Below are positions 47,601 through 54,468 of a stretch of 64,000 nt of DNA, piece by piece. Source of the stretch: Stenotrophomonas sp. ISL-67. Lineage in GTDB: Bacteria; Pseudomonadota; Gammaproteobacteria; Xanthomonadales; Xanthomonadaceae. Within the stretch, counting starts at the first letter, position 1. Each line of letters starts with the position of its first letter. The stretch is from contig NZ_JAGGRL010000007.1 in NCBI RefSeq assembly GCF_018612915.1, positions 156,544 through 220,543 on the forward strand. Reading direction: 5' to 3'. The position numbers were made by a program, and so were the translations under genes. The notes under the pieces are model-generated. The model made no database searches, was not told the DNA's origin, and was given only the letters and a program-made list of their open reading frames with translations.

Positions 47601-47917
47601 CCAACGTGCTGGTCGCAAGGCCAGCGAGCGGCGACCGCAGGCGTACCCTGAGTCTGTTCGACCCGGCCACCCTGAGCGCTTACGGGCCACCGCTGCAGGA
47701 ACGGATTGGCGATGGCAGCGGCGCGGCGGGCATGCTGCTCAAGGTGGGCGGAGCCCCGCGCGCGCCGCATGTCTCGCCCGGCAAGGCGCTCAAACCGATC
47801 AAACAGGGGCCCAAAGGCTCCGAAGAACAGCCCGACGATACGCGCTCGCCGTTGCAACCGCCCTCCCTGACGCTGCCCGATCACCACGACAGCATTTACC
47901 CTGACCTACGTCCCTGA
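41681..47917 (+). CDS. Giant protein (about 2,000-2,080 residues), toxin-like, start codon unclear
   Basis: The frame is open from 41636 to the TGA ending at 47917. The first ATG/GTG/TTG is the TTG at 41903, yet residues before it already read like protein (e.g. PLVPLPPALARLLRRCPLLP). An ATT at 41681 lies six bases after AGGGGGG. I list the frame from there as a hypothesis. Visible: repeated blocks around HAPVRSDGHLRVPEML and GAPVRSDGRVSVDDTL, about 1,000 residues apart or less; a late region LIEEALHQRPLEERRALQRGDVQVFTLR ... GRFGVVYTL; and hydrophobic segments such as FGLYLETIIVVGPVIGGVVKVL near the C-terminus. The layout recalls very large toxin-like proteins (dermonecrotic or DUF6543 type) of pseudomonads. 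No signal peptide, no XVIPCD. The homology claim is tentative. Confidence 0.65.
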   Translation: MLAAPLAADRIPATPTQPAHNARTAQSGIGVTGIHNTAPGYATPEPLVPLPPALARLLRRCPLLPSELARFQSRLQALLVHAAPGQLADHLANAVRATPIAARREALAQALREWDRAPLRDATDWRAECARVVTAVVDRMGQMQCRRVVGSALYLVANLAAGPAGAQGLTWTQQALALPRLLHEQALLPWLQWLFQLPLPSLRGGAWVEPLIALLPDDLEPLQQQADRAHAALHAQLQLPSSPVRLLLLGTAWVLWCRRQRQVPPQPPVTAIGQRLARLPDTMDQLDLAGTAVRRLFAAPHPAMRAETPLLPADTASSAAERTRLLRPALPIGMATAALMATTTTHPWQRRAAAATAGLAAATAGARLIAWALDDAYRTAVHQAGQQIDLALFSAPRTPAARAFGQALALHVAALSGPSPPPARGATPDAEALVAHAHVVLDLPVADHAPSFRQALRGLCGFDDAVGDALLDAAAGWALRRRPRSLPSSDGQGFLPPGDPATNAAAAQDHVALIGALWTLRDTASAGGSAQPWRHPFAPADASPLARALQTVRQRLMRLYRQDDFLQTLYAERTPPSTLRVVNGTLSGMRATSSTVIVLHPQPASPEGAAWSPSTALLLVNLQHAVLGAGTCFDNAVRARLDCALAYYLGQVAATTPATPAALDMQIHRLERALQQHADGHIASTNETGTLVRLQQQVKLAQAVPIRGLAPAWSEWRPDPRSHLGHNTALARGLLRQVAQQAEFLALCRRRGADPTQLVYPAHGAVLARALQGPDMIHLFDAGHPPAALAPFDTMLRGIATVLHAPVRSDGHLRVPEMLAYYAAPLPEVPMEEAQFESCLATLAQQIARQRGAVVETTRVEVEWDARDASPAQHDHPQVLDRLWDRIDARPETLDAALAGQLLPPVRASELHTAWQDAQEQLLRTFEQPDIWLRMRRTNASFHSLRVRADGITASSHADGPPAVVVDGLVTDLPATLSARLEALYRMTDRLGRFSPGTAVPLANALQFHGAYPPPSPSPCPAPVLCTQAQLLDAIARVQGRWQQHANALPRWRQASNELQDLGQLLAESPDAAAGVHRPAWDTTTSAVVQPALPAFARLLEAPELQAYLHSQRLVPRWVSVNAAGDIMVEDTAGRLHAFNATAALQDTGTALATLATLRAVAAQLGAPVRSDGRVSVDDTLAMHGGCGPWEQGHPDGASRCAERLLGELRLGMRADLVHAADVLGAVDLEQVRQATAAFLAQRAPDEQTLLEYLGNPLVERGDAAWDQLHRSSHFVASMARTPRAMALQTALLRSLDWYPGSRTTPTSPTLLSSLTRVAIVLDLGPPSDPDTRVLLGYPLHKSANQGRTFAQIRLDFHDHLHRLGRLPSGLLGMATTLALQDHAPELLAADVPPTLVYGTTVASINFVTGVHLAERMQRGLSQQMRFSELLTLAADLANDSQAPALVKQLTLQARRLPTLDWYLFRQPQDHAGDGMSPAQRIDAALHTFDQRVVDIERAISDVLAPLPYRMPLVEAEIRRVFPRFPGVLASQPWNSTEFRLCRISEYFEPSVPFYELVAAGALRGTPSQWQPCRTLVPDAQLKRHEAAMHSAYVRMKPLLPRLADINARYQKRFDTYFRKAQRGYGVLIEEALHQRPLEERRALQRGDVQVFTLRTHEPDLEAQQETRNDTDPYRGRFGVVYTLMLDGQPRHFQLFPLQCRIIPLLVDGPLPLGGELQRRSVRLRSGNVATIRVRRGTPLPVDLDAYVSDKMPQEGRSSDVIVEPLRVLPPANGNDTFAPSPFHALVDPVQRGFFWLDAATFHREGWAQTSFEERRDGPPLWLEVVDFFVPFVENLRRISSKNRNEFAMAAFGLYLETIIVVGPVIGGVVKVLARPGLKLTMPRVAELTRVIGRGAIDALNPAAGSLALLRMGVTVVQRTASGNLRFLWALLGRSRRANGLRWLMREGMAAAEESSGLSSPIQDITLRTVDGIPNVLVARPASGDRRRTLSLFDPATLSAYGPPLQERIGDGSGAAGMLLKVGGAPRAPHVSPGKALKPIKQGPKGSEEQPDDTRSPLQPPSLTLPDHHDSIYPDLRP

Positions 47918-47932
47918 GTGGCCCTGCCAGGC

Positions 47933-50374
47933 TCAGGGCGCCTCCGGTGGTGGCGGCATCGTGCCCACCAGGTGGACGTCGGTCGGCGCAGACAGTGCGA
48001 TTCCGGCCGCGGCAAACCGCTGCAGCATCGTGAAGTACAGGTCACTGCGCACCCCGTACACCGCGCGCGGGCCGGAGGTATAGGCGAAGCTGTTGATCGC
48101 CACCTGGCCGTTGGCGATGGAATCGATGAACACCGACGGCGCCGGGTCGGCCAGCACGCCGGCGTGTTCGGTGTAGGCATCGAGCAGGATCTGGCGCACG
48201 CTGGCCACGTCGGTGCTGAGCGGCACGGTGAACTGGATCTGGATGCGACCCTGCGCGTTGTCCATCGTCATGTTGCGGATGGTCTTGGTGATCAGTTCGG
48301 AGTTGGGCACGATCAGCGTGGACTTGTCGCCCACCTGGATTTCGGTGGAGCGCACGTTGATGCGCTTGATGTCGCCTTCCTGGTCGCCCAGCTTTACCCA
48401 GTCACCGATCTTGACCGGCCGCTCGGCCAGCAGGATCAGGCCGGAGACGAAGTTCTGGGTAATCGCCTGCAGGCCGAAACCAATACCCACCGACAGTGCG
48501 CTGACCAGCAACGCCAACCGCTCGAAGCCGATTCCCAATGCGGTCAATCCCCACAGCACGGCGGCGATGATGCCCAGGTAGCGGGTCACCGTGCTGATCG
48601 AATTGCGCGCGCCGGCGTCCAGCTCGGTCTTGGGCAGGTAGGTCTCGGTCAGCCAGCGCTGGAACGCCTGCATCACCACCCACACCAGCAGGAACGCCAG
48701 CACCGCATAGACCACGGCGCTTGGCTTGAGCGTGGTCTTGCCAATGGTGATGCCCTTGGACAGCGTGTCCAGGCCGCCGAACAACGCATTGGTATTGCCC
48801 AATGGCGCGGTCAGCGCCAGCACCGCGAACACGATCACCCCGATCCGCAGCAGCGCCGACAACAGCACCCCGCCCTGCTCCAGGCGCGACGCACTCATGC
48901 CGGTGGTCAACACCACGGTCTGGCCAATGCGACCGGTGGGCGACAACAGCCAGATCGAGAGATCGTCGGCGAACTTGAGCAGCAGTGATGCCGCCAACAG
49001 CACCACCGCGCCCCAGATCAACTGCTGGCCGACGAACAGGGCGAAGTTGAGGTAACCCAGCAGGGTCGCGATCACCGCCGCCGACACCACCACGTTGCCC
49101 ACCACGCGCGCGAGCACGATCCAGCCGCTCCGGCGCGTGTTGGCCTTTGGCTTGGCCGGGGCCTCGCTCTGCGCCTCCAGCTTGGCCTGGACCTCCTCCG
49201 CCTGGCGGCGATGCATGCGCGCCAGGGACACCAGGATGGCAATGATCAGCACCATATAGGTAATGGCGATCAACCCGTCCACCGCCACGGTGGTCACCTG
49301 GCTGGTGCGCGCCTGTTTGTTCAGCGCTACCAGCAGGATGCTGACCCAGGTCAGGCCGGCCGCGCACCACGCGTATTTGCGCAGCCGCCATGCCATGTCG
49401 TCATCGAGGTTCATCAGGCGCCACGACGGCCGTTTGGGCATCAGCAGTGCCGCACCCAGTGCGGCCATGAAGGCGGCCACGAAGGTGGCGACCTGGAAGT
49501 TGAGGGCCACCGCTTCCAGGCGCGGCGCGATGGCGCCGATTTCCTGCAGCGAGCCGACCAGGATCGCCGCGGCGAAGCCCGGCAGCAGGGTACCCACCGC
49601 CAGCAACCATACCGCCAGTCCCGAGCGCCGCAGGCGGCCGTCGGGCGCGCGCTCGGAGGCGGCAAAGCGCCGACCCAGCGCGCGCAGCCACAAGCGCAGC
49701 GGGAAGAACATCAGCAGTGCCGCTACCGCGCCGAACACCGGCGTACCCCGGCCATGCTGCGCGATCGCCTTGCGCGCGGTGGATTCACCCTGGCGATACA
49801 GTGCAGCCAGCCGGTCCAGATCGGCCGGGACGTGGGTGGCGAACTGACGCCACAGCGAGGGCGACAGCGGGGAATTGACCTTGCGCACCAGCTCCTCGCT
49901 GAGCTGGGTGGCGCGCATCTTTTCTATATCGGCGCTCAGCTGCTTGGCATCCACGGCCAGCAGGCGTGCACGTGCGATCGCCGCCGCGATATCGGCCCGC
50001 TCCTGGTTCAGGGATTTGCGCTGTTGCACCAGTTCGCGCGATTCCACCGTACCTTCGGCGACGGCGCCCAGCTGGGAGAGGCGGATATCCAGCTGGTCCA
50101 GTTGCGGCTGCAATGCGGACTGCGCGTCATCCGCGCTGCGCTGCACGCCCAGCGCCCGGTCGGACAGGGTTTTGAGGGTATCGCGGGTCTCGGCATCTTC
50201 CAGCGATTGCTGGATCGCCGCCAGCTCCTTGCCGGCCTGCGCCAGCTGCACCAGCGGCGGGTTCTGGCCATCGTCGGCGCCCTGCGCAGACACAGCAGGG
50301 GCGGCCAGCAGCCAGGCGCACATCAACAGGCCCAGCAGCGGCCGCAGCAGGGGAAAACCAGGACGGGAAGACAA
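47933..50374 (-). CDS. Large MscS-family mechanosensitive channel with N-terminal periplasmic domain (DUF3772)
   Basis: 813 residues. Signal peptide (LLGLLMCAWLLAAPAVSAQG), then a helical periplasmic region of about 170 residues with DUF3772 character (QSLEDAETRDTLKTLSDRALG). About eleven membrane helices follow, then the MscS pore and beta domain: ALSVGIGFGLQAITQNFVSGLILLAERPVKIGDWV and TEIQVGDKSTLIVPNSELITK (quoted in part). It should open under hypo-osmotic membrane tension. Convergent with the giant gene, stops 15 bp apart. Confidence 0.9.
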   Translation of the reverse strand: MSSRPGFPLLRPLLGLLMCAWLLAAPAVSAQGADDGQNPPLVQLAQAGKELAAIQQSLEDAETRDTLKTLSDRALGVQRSADDAQSALQPQLDQLDIRLSQLGAVAEGTVESRELVQQRKSLNQERADIAAAIARARLLAVDAKQLSADIEKMRATQLSEELVRKVNSPLSPSLWRQFATHVPADLDRLAALYRQGESTARKAIAQHGRGTPVFGAVAALLMFFPLRLWLRALGRRFAASERAPDGRLRRSGLAVWLLAVGTLLPGFAAAILVGSLQEIGAIAPRLEAVALNFQVATFVAAFMAALGAALLMPKRPSWRLMNLDDDMAWRLRKYAWCAAGLTWVSILLVALNKQARTSQVTTVAVDGLIAITYMVLIIAILVSLARMHRRQAEEVQAKLEAQSEAPAKPKANTRRSGWIVLARVVGNVVVSAAVIATLLGYLNFALFVGQQLIWGAVVLLAASLLLKFADDLSIWLLSPTGRIGQTVVLTTGMSASRLEQGGVLLSALLRIGVIVFAVLALTAPLGNTNALFGGLDTLSKGITIGKTTLKPSAVVYAVLAFLLVWVVMQAFQRWLTETYLPKTELDAGARNSISTVTRYLGIIAAVLWGLTALGIGFERLALLVSALSVGIGFGLQAITQNFVSGLILLAERPVKIGDWVKLGDQEGDIKRINVRSTEIQVGDKSTLIVPNSELITKTIRNMTMDNAQGRIQIQFTVPLSTDVASVRQILLDAYTEHAGVLADPAPSVFIDSIANGQVAINSFAYTSGPRAVYGVRSDLYFTMLQRFAAAGIALSAPTDVHLVGTMPPPPEAP

Positions 50375-50457
50375 ACCAGCAGTACCAGGGCAACACGCGG
50401 ACCACCGCGCCTTGGCGGACTATAAACCGCCACGTGTTCACATCGGGTATGCGCAGT

Positions 50458-50706
50458 TCAATACTTGAGCCGAAGCTCCTCCACCTGCGGCTGCAGCGCT
50501 GCGTACCAGTCCTGGAACTCTTCCTCGCTGATCTCGTCCGGCGCATACACCGCCACTTCGTCCCAGGCATGGTCGGTGGGCAGGGGCTGGCGCGGGCCGG
50601 CCCGCAGCGAATAACTGACGCCCTCGTGGTCGACCACCTCGTCGACGGTTTCCCAGCGCTGGCGGGAAAAACCGGCCGGGCTCTTGAGCAGGATCACCTG
50701 GTACAT
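50458..50706 (-). CDS. Conserved small hypothetical protein
   Basis: 82 residues, soluble and acidic, with no recognised domain (MYQVILLKSPAGFSRQRWETVDEVVDHE ... ISEEEFQDWYAALQPQVEELRLKY, in parts). The ATG at 50706 has GGAG seven bases upstream. It lies 83 bp upstream of the MscS channel gene on the same strand and may share its transcript. Confidence 0.75.
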   Translation of the reverse strand: MYQVILLKSPAGFSRQRWETVDEVVDHEGVSYSLRAGPRQPLPTDHAWDEVAVYAPDEISEEEFQDWYAALQPQVEELRLKY

Positions 50707-50883
50707 CCGCTTCTCCTTGACGTCGCCGCACGGGCGCGAAGACCTGGGTGAAAGCATAGCGCCGGCGCTGCGCAGCGGATCACCCGTGCAGGCAACGCAC
50801 CGTTGCGGTGCATGCAGGTAGCTTCACCCGGCCGTGGCGTCGGTCCCGGCATCGTGGCGTCCACCTCCTCACCGGTGCCCGCG

Positions 50884-51015
50884 ATGACCACCCACGCCGA
50901 CCTGAAGACCGTTGATGCCACCCCCCAGGAGCACTACCTGGCGCAGGCCCGCCTGCAGGGCTTCGGCCTGGCCACGTTGATCCATACCCCGCAGACCGGC
51001 CACCCCACTGCCTGA
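50884..51015 (+). CDS. Possible 43-residue small protein upstream of an oxidoreductase
   Basis: Short frame (MTTHADLKTVDATPQEHYLA...) that ends 6 bp before the next start, which itself lacks a ribosome site; this spacing would allow translational re-initiation. The codons look ordinary for this genome. There is no homologue I recognise and no ribosome site for this ATG, so the call is weak. Confidence 0.35.
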   Translation: MTTHADLKTVDATPQEHYLAQARLQGFGLATLIHTPQTGHPTA

Positions 51016-51021
51016 TTCCAC

Positions 51022-52233
51022 ATGGACCTCAAGAGCGGATACCCCTTCTGGGCCGTCAGCAACGGGCTGATGCATGCCTTTCCGCCATTGCGCGAGGACC
51101 GCAGCTGCGATGTGCTGGTCGTGGGCGGCGGCATCAGCGGCGCGCTGATTGCCAACGAACTGTGCGCGCACGGCCATGACGTGGTGCTGATCGAGCAGCG
51201 CGACATCGGCTGGGGCAGCACCGCAGCCAGCACGGCGCTGCTGCAGTACGAAATCGATACGCACCTGACCGACCTGGCCAAGCGCTACGGCGAGCGCGAC
51301 GCGGTGCTGGCCTACCGCGCCTGCGCCCAGGCCATCCCGGCGCTGCGTGCGGTGGCCGCCGGTTTCCGCGGCGTGGACTGCCATCCCATGCAGAGCCTGT
51401 ACTACGCCAGCAAGCGCGGTCACCGCACGGCGCTCCAGGACGAGTACGCGCTGCGCCTGAAGCACGGCTTCGAGGTGCGCTGGCTGGATGCCGCAGCGGT
51501 GCACGAGGGCTACGGCTTCCGGTCGCCCGGCGCGATCCTCAGCGCGCTGGCCGCACGGGTCGACCCCTACCAGCTCACCTACCGGCTGCTGATGCGGCTG
51601 GCCAAGGCGGGCTGCGCCGTGCACGACCGTACCGTGTTGCACACGCTGCAGCCCACGGCACGCGGGGTGACGGCGACCACGCCCGAGGGCGTGCGCATCC
51701 GTGCGCGGCACGTGGTGCTGGCCACCGGCTACGCTGGCCAGCGCTGGCTGAAGCAGAAGGTGGCCCGCAACCGCAGCAGCTACGCTTTCATCACCGACCC
51801 GATCGACCCGGAGGAACTGGGGCCACTGGCCGACACCATGGTCTGGGAGTCCGCCCGTCCGTACCTGTACATGCGCAGCACCGGCGACCACCGGCTGCTG
51901 GTCGGCGGCCAGGACGATGCCGTGGACATCCCGGCCCGGCGCGACCGGCGGGTGGCCGGCAAGGTCGGCACCCTGCTCAAGCACCTGGGGAAGCTGTTCC
52001 CGCGCCTGCCGCTGCAGCCGGCCTTCTCCTGGGGCGGCACGTTTGCCGAAACGGAAGACGGCCTGCCCTTCTTCGGCCCGCACCCGCAGTGGGGGCCGCG
52101 GGTGCTGTTCGCCATGGCTTACGGCGGCAACGGCATCACTTACTCGATGATCGGCGCCGGCCTGCTGCGGGCGCGGATCGAGCGCCGCAGGCACCCCCTG
52201 GCAGACCTGTTCGGGTTCCAGAGGCTGGACTGA
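51022..52233 (+). CDS. FAD-dependent oxidoreductase (DAO/DadA family)
   Basis: 403 residues, cytoplasmic. The N-terminal dinucleotide motif DVLVVGGGISGALIANELCAHGHDVVLIEQ ends in the ribose-binding Glu; DIGWGSTAASTALL follows. Near the C-terminus WGGTFAETEDGLPFFGPH and YGGNGITYSMIGAG are typical of D-amino-acid-oxidase-fold enzymes. The substrate, probably an amino acid or amine, cannot be deduced. It has no enzymatic neighbours that help. Confidence 0.85.
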   Translation: MDLKSGYPFWAVSNGLMHAFPPLREDRSCDVLVVGGGISGALIANELCAHGHDVVLIEQRDIGWGSTAASTALLQYEIDTHLTDLAKRYGERDAVLAYRACAQAIPALRAVAAGFRGVDCHPMQSLYYASKRGHRTALQDEYALRLKHGFEVRWLDAAAVHEGYGFRSPGAILSALAARVDPYQLTYRLLMRLAKAGCAVHDRTVLHTLQPTARGVTATTPEGVRIRARHVVLATGYAGQRWLKQKVARNRSSYAFITDPIDPEELGPLADTMVWESARPYLYMRSTGDHRLLVGGQDDAVDIPARRDRRVAGKVGTLLKHLGKLFPRLPLQPAFSWGGTFAETEDGLPFFGPHPQWGPRVLFAMAYGGNGITYSMIGAGLLRARIERRRHPLADLFGFQRLD

Positions 52234-52354
52234 ACACGGTGACCGCACGCCACACCGTGGGTTCCGCTTGCATGCGGAGCCACGACAGGCATCATTCAAG
52301 CAACGGCTGCTAGCGTCAGCGCTGTCGGCCGCCCTGCCTGCCCCGGAGCCTCCC

Positions 52355-52855
52355 ATGATCCGCCCGCTTTCCCTGCTGTTGTGCCTGTTGGCCCCCGGTG
52401 TCGTGCTGGCGCAGTCCGCTGCCGGTGCCACCGGCCCGCAGTCGACGACCGGTCTGGACCTGTCGGTGCCGCAGCAACCGCTGCAGTACCTCAATGATCC
52501 CACCCTGCGTGGCGACCCGCCCGGCACCTTCTACGGTGACAAGAGTGGCCGTCGTGCAGCCCCTCGCGGCAGCGCCGCCAACGGCATCGCCGAGGTCACC
52601 GACGACAAGCTGCGGGTCAACGGCAGCATCACCACGGGCATTGGCTACGCCAAGAACTTCGGCAACACGCATTACAACGCCGCCGAGTTGAATCTCAACA
52701 AGAATTACACCAACGACGAAGGCAAGACCCACAACATGAACCTCAACATCCGGGTCAGCGAGGGCAAGGGCCCTGGCTTCTATGGACCGTATGGGGGTGG
52801 GTATGGTGGCTTTGGGCGTGGCTACTGGGACGGCCCCGGCCCGGTGGGCTGGTAA
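52355..52855 (+). CDS. Secreted/periplasmic hypothetical protein with Gly-Tyr-rich tail
   Basis: 166 residues. Signal peptide MIRPLSLLLCLLAPGVVLAQ, then a segment with VNGSITTGIGYAKNFGNTHYNAAELNLNKNY, which has alternating pattern suggestive of beta strands. The tail is rich in Gly, Tyr, Phe and Pro (GPYGGGYGGFGRGYWDGPG). The ATG at 52355 has GGAG seven bases upstream. Function unknown; outer-membrane or surface association is a guess. Confidence 0.75.
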   Translation: MIRPLSLLLCLLAPGVVLAQSAAGATGPQSTTGLDLSVPQQPLQYLNDPTLRGDPPGTFYGDKSGRRAAPRGSAANGIAEVTDDKLRVNGSITTGIGYAKNFGNTHYNAAELNLNKNYTNDEGKTHNMNLNIRVSEGKGPGFYGPYGGGYGGFGRGYWDGPGPVGW

Positions 52856-52878
52856 CCGGCCGCACACGCATCATCAAC

Positions 52879-52905
52879 ACGGCCGGGGCGACCCGGCCGT
52901 TTGCG
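52879..52905 (+). terminator. Intrinsic terminator
   Basis: Stem ACGGCCGGG-gcga-CCCGGCCGT (52879-52900) followed by TTGCGT, 23 bp after the upstream stop and 24 bp before the convergent PepSY stop. The T-tract is short. Confidence 0.6.
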
Positions 52906-52928
52906 TCTGAGCCGCAATGTGGCGTGGC

Positions 52929-53363
52929 TCAGTCCCACCAGCCATCGCGACGGCTGGACAGCACACGGCCATCGTGACCGCTCATGCGCACATCCACGCG
53001 CTGGTTGCGGGCGTTGCGCGCCTCCAGCGTCCAGGTGGCACCCTCACGCTCGACCGATTCGATCCGGGTGAGTCCGGCCTTGCCGGCCAGGGTGAGGATC
53101 TGCCCGGCATCGAGCAGGGCGCGGCCATCGCGCGGATCGAAGATCTCGCCCGTGGCCGGATCGACGATCACTTCATCCACGCTGCCATCGGCGCGGGTCA
53201 CATCGGCTTCCCACACGCCGTCGTCGCGCTCCAGCTCGTGCACTTGGAGGTAGCCGGCGGCACGCAGTTTGGCCTGCACGTCGGCAGCGGAAAGATCGGC
53301 GGCAACGGCCGGGGCGGAGATGAAGGCAGTCGCCAGGACGGCGGCAAGGATCAGCTTGTTCAT
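52929..53363 (-). CDS. PepSY-domain periplasmic protein
   Basis: 144 residues with signal peptide MNKLILAAVLATAFISAPAVAA and two PepSY-like units: LSAADVQAKLRAAGYLQVHELERDDGVWEADV ... VDEVIVDPATGEIFD, and LAGKAGLTRIESVEREGATWTLEARN ... VDVRMSGHDGRVLS. PepSY domains are often found near secreted peptidases or two-component systems. It is divergent from the PepSY-response regulator-kinase operon, so it is a likely target or partner of that system. Confidence 0.82.
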   Translation of the reverse strand: MNKLILAAVLATAFISAPAVAADLSAADVQAKLRAAGYLQVHELERDDGVWEADVTRADGSVDEVIVDPATGEIFDPRDGRALLDAGQILTLAGKAGLTRIESVEREGATWTLEARNARNQRVDVRMSGHDGRVLSSRRDGWWD

Positions 53364-53479
53364 GGGGGAGTTCCTGAAAGGGGCACCGGACCATCCCGGC
53401 GCCGCCAGTCTGGCAAGCGCCCTTAAGCAGACCATGAGCCCGGCTGTCAGGAAACGTTTAATGCCCGCGCGTATACCGT

Positions 53480-53806
53480 ATGCAGCCCTTCCCCACCCCC
53501 GCTGCCATGACCGCCCTGTCGTTGCTTCTCCCCCTGCTGTTGACCGCTGCCGCGCAGGACCCCATGCGGGTCCTCGATGGCGGTGCGCGCCAGCAGCAGG
53601 CCGTGCGCCAGGCCGTGCAGCAGGGCCGTTACGTGCCGCTGGAAACGGTGGTGCGCGATGCCCTGCGCCGCTACCCCGGGCAACTGCTGGAGGTGGAGCT
53701 GGATGACGGCAAGTATGAGATCGAGATCCTCGGGCCCAACGGCGTGGTGATGGAGCTGGACTATGATGCGACCAGCGGCCGCCTGCTCAAGATGGAAGAG
53801 GACTGA
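53480..53806 (+). CDS. PepSY-domain protein, first gene of a two-component operon
   Basis: 108 residues. Hydrophobic N-terminus (MTALSLLLPLLLTAAAQ) acting as a signal or anchor, then one PepSY unit: QQGRYVPLETVVRDALRRYPGQLLEVELDDGKYEIEIL ... MELDYDATSGRLLKME (in parts). The stop shares one base with the regulator ATG (TGATG). An ATG at 53507 may be the true start. Coupling to the kinase suggests it senses or tunes the signal in the periplasm. Confidence 0.82.
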   Translation: MQPFPTPAAMTALSLLLPLLLTAAAQDPMRVLDGGARQQQAVRQAVQQGRYVPLETVVRDALRRYPGQLLEVELDDGKYEIEILGPNGVVMELDYDATSGRLLKMEED

Positions 53807-54468
53807 TGCGACTCCTGCTTGCCGAGGACGATGCCCTGCTCGCCAGCCAGCTGCAGCTGCTGCTTGAGGACGCCGGCTACGTGGTGGTCCACAGCAGCGA
53901 GGGCCGCGACGCCGAGTACCAGGGCCAGGTCGAGGATATCGCCGCGGCGATCGTCGACCTCGGCCTGCCGGGCCTCGATGGCCTGAGCGTGATCGAGCGC
54001 TGGCGCGAGGCCGGGCGTGATTTCCCGGTACTGGTGCTGACCGCGCGCACGCGCTGGCACGACAAGCTGGCCGGCTTCGATGCCGGGGCCGATGACTTCC
54101 TGACCAAACCATTCCAGCCCGAAGAACTGCTGCTGCGGCTGCGCGCGTTGATCCGCCGCAGTGCCGGGCACGCCAGCCCGCGCCTGCAGTGCGGGCCACT
54201 GCGGCTGGACGTCAACGCGGGCCGCTTCGAACTCGATGGCGTGCTGCTGCCGCTGAGCCCGCAGGAACACCGGATCCTGAGCTACTTCATGCACCACCCC
54301 GATGTAGTCATCAGTCGTTCGCGCCTGGGCGAGCATGTGTACGAAGCGGGCTTTGATCCCGATTCCAATACGCTCGATGTGCTCATCGGGCGGATCCGCC
54401 GCAAACTCGGCAGCACGCTCATCCACACCCATCGCGGGCAGGGCTTCCGCCTGTCGGCGCAGCCATGA
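53806..54468 (+). CDS. OmpR/PhoP-type response regulator
   Basis: 220 residues. Receiver domain with acidic pocket LLAEDDALL, phospho-acceptor Asp51 in AAIVDLGLPGLDGL, LVLTAR and the TKPF lysine. The C-terminal winged helix carries LSPQEHRILSYFMHHPDVVISRSRLGEHVY and TLDVLIGRIRRKLG. It overlaps the kinase start by four bases. The kinase type suggests a PhoP-like system, but I give no symbol because the window does not prove it. Confidence 0.92.
   Translation: MRLLLAEDDALLASQLQLLLEDAGYVVVHSSEGRDAEYQGQVEDIAAAIVDLGLPGLDGLSVIERWREAGRDFPVLVLTARTRWHDKLAGFDAGADDFLTKPFQPEELLLRLRALIRRSAGHASPRLQCGPLRLDVNAGRFELDGVLLPLSPQEHRILSYFMHHPDVVISRSRLGEHVYEAGFDPDSNTLDVLIGRIRRKLGSTLIHTHRGQGFRLSAQP

Noticed and set aside
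53449..53477. Promoter or PhoP box before the PepSY two-component operon
   Set aside because: Only one GTTTA half-site is present, and TATACC lies too near the first ATG with no -35.
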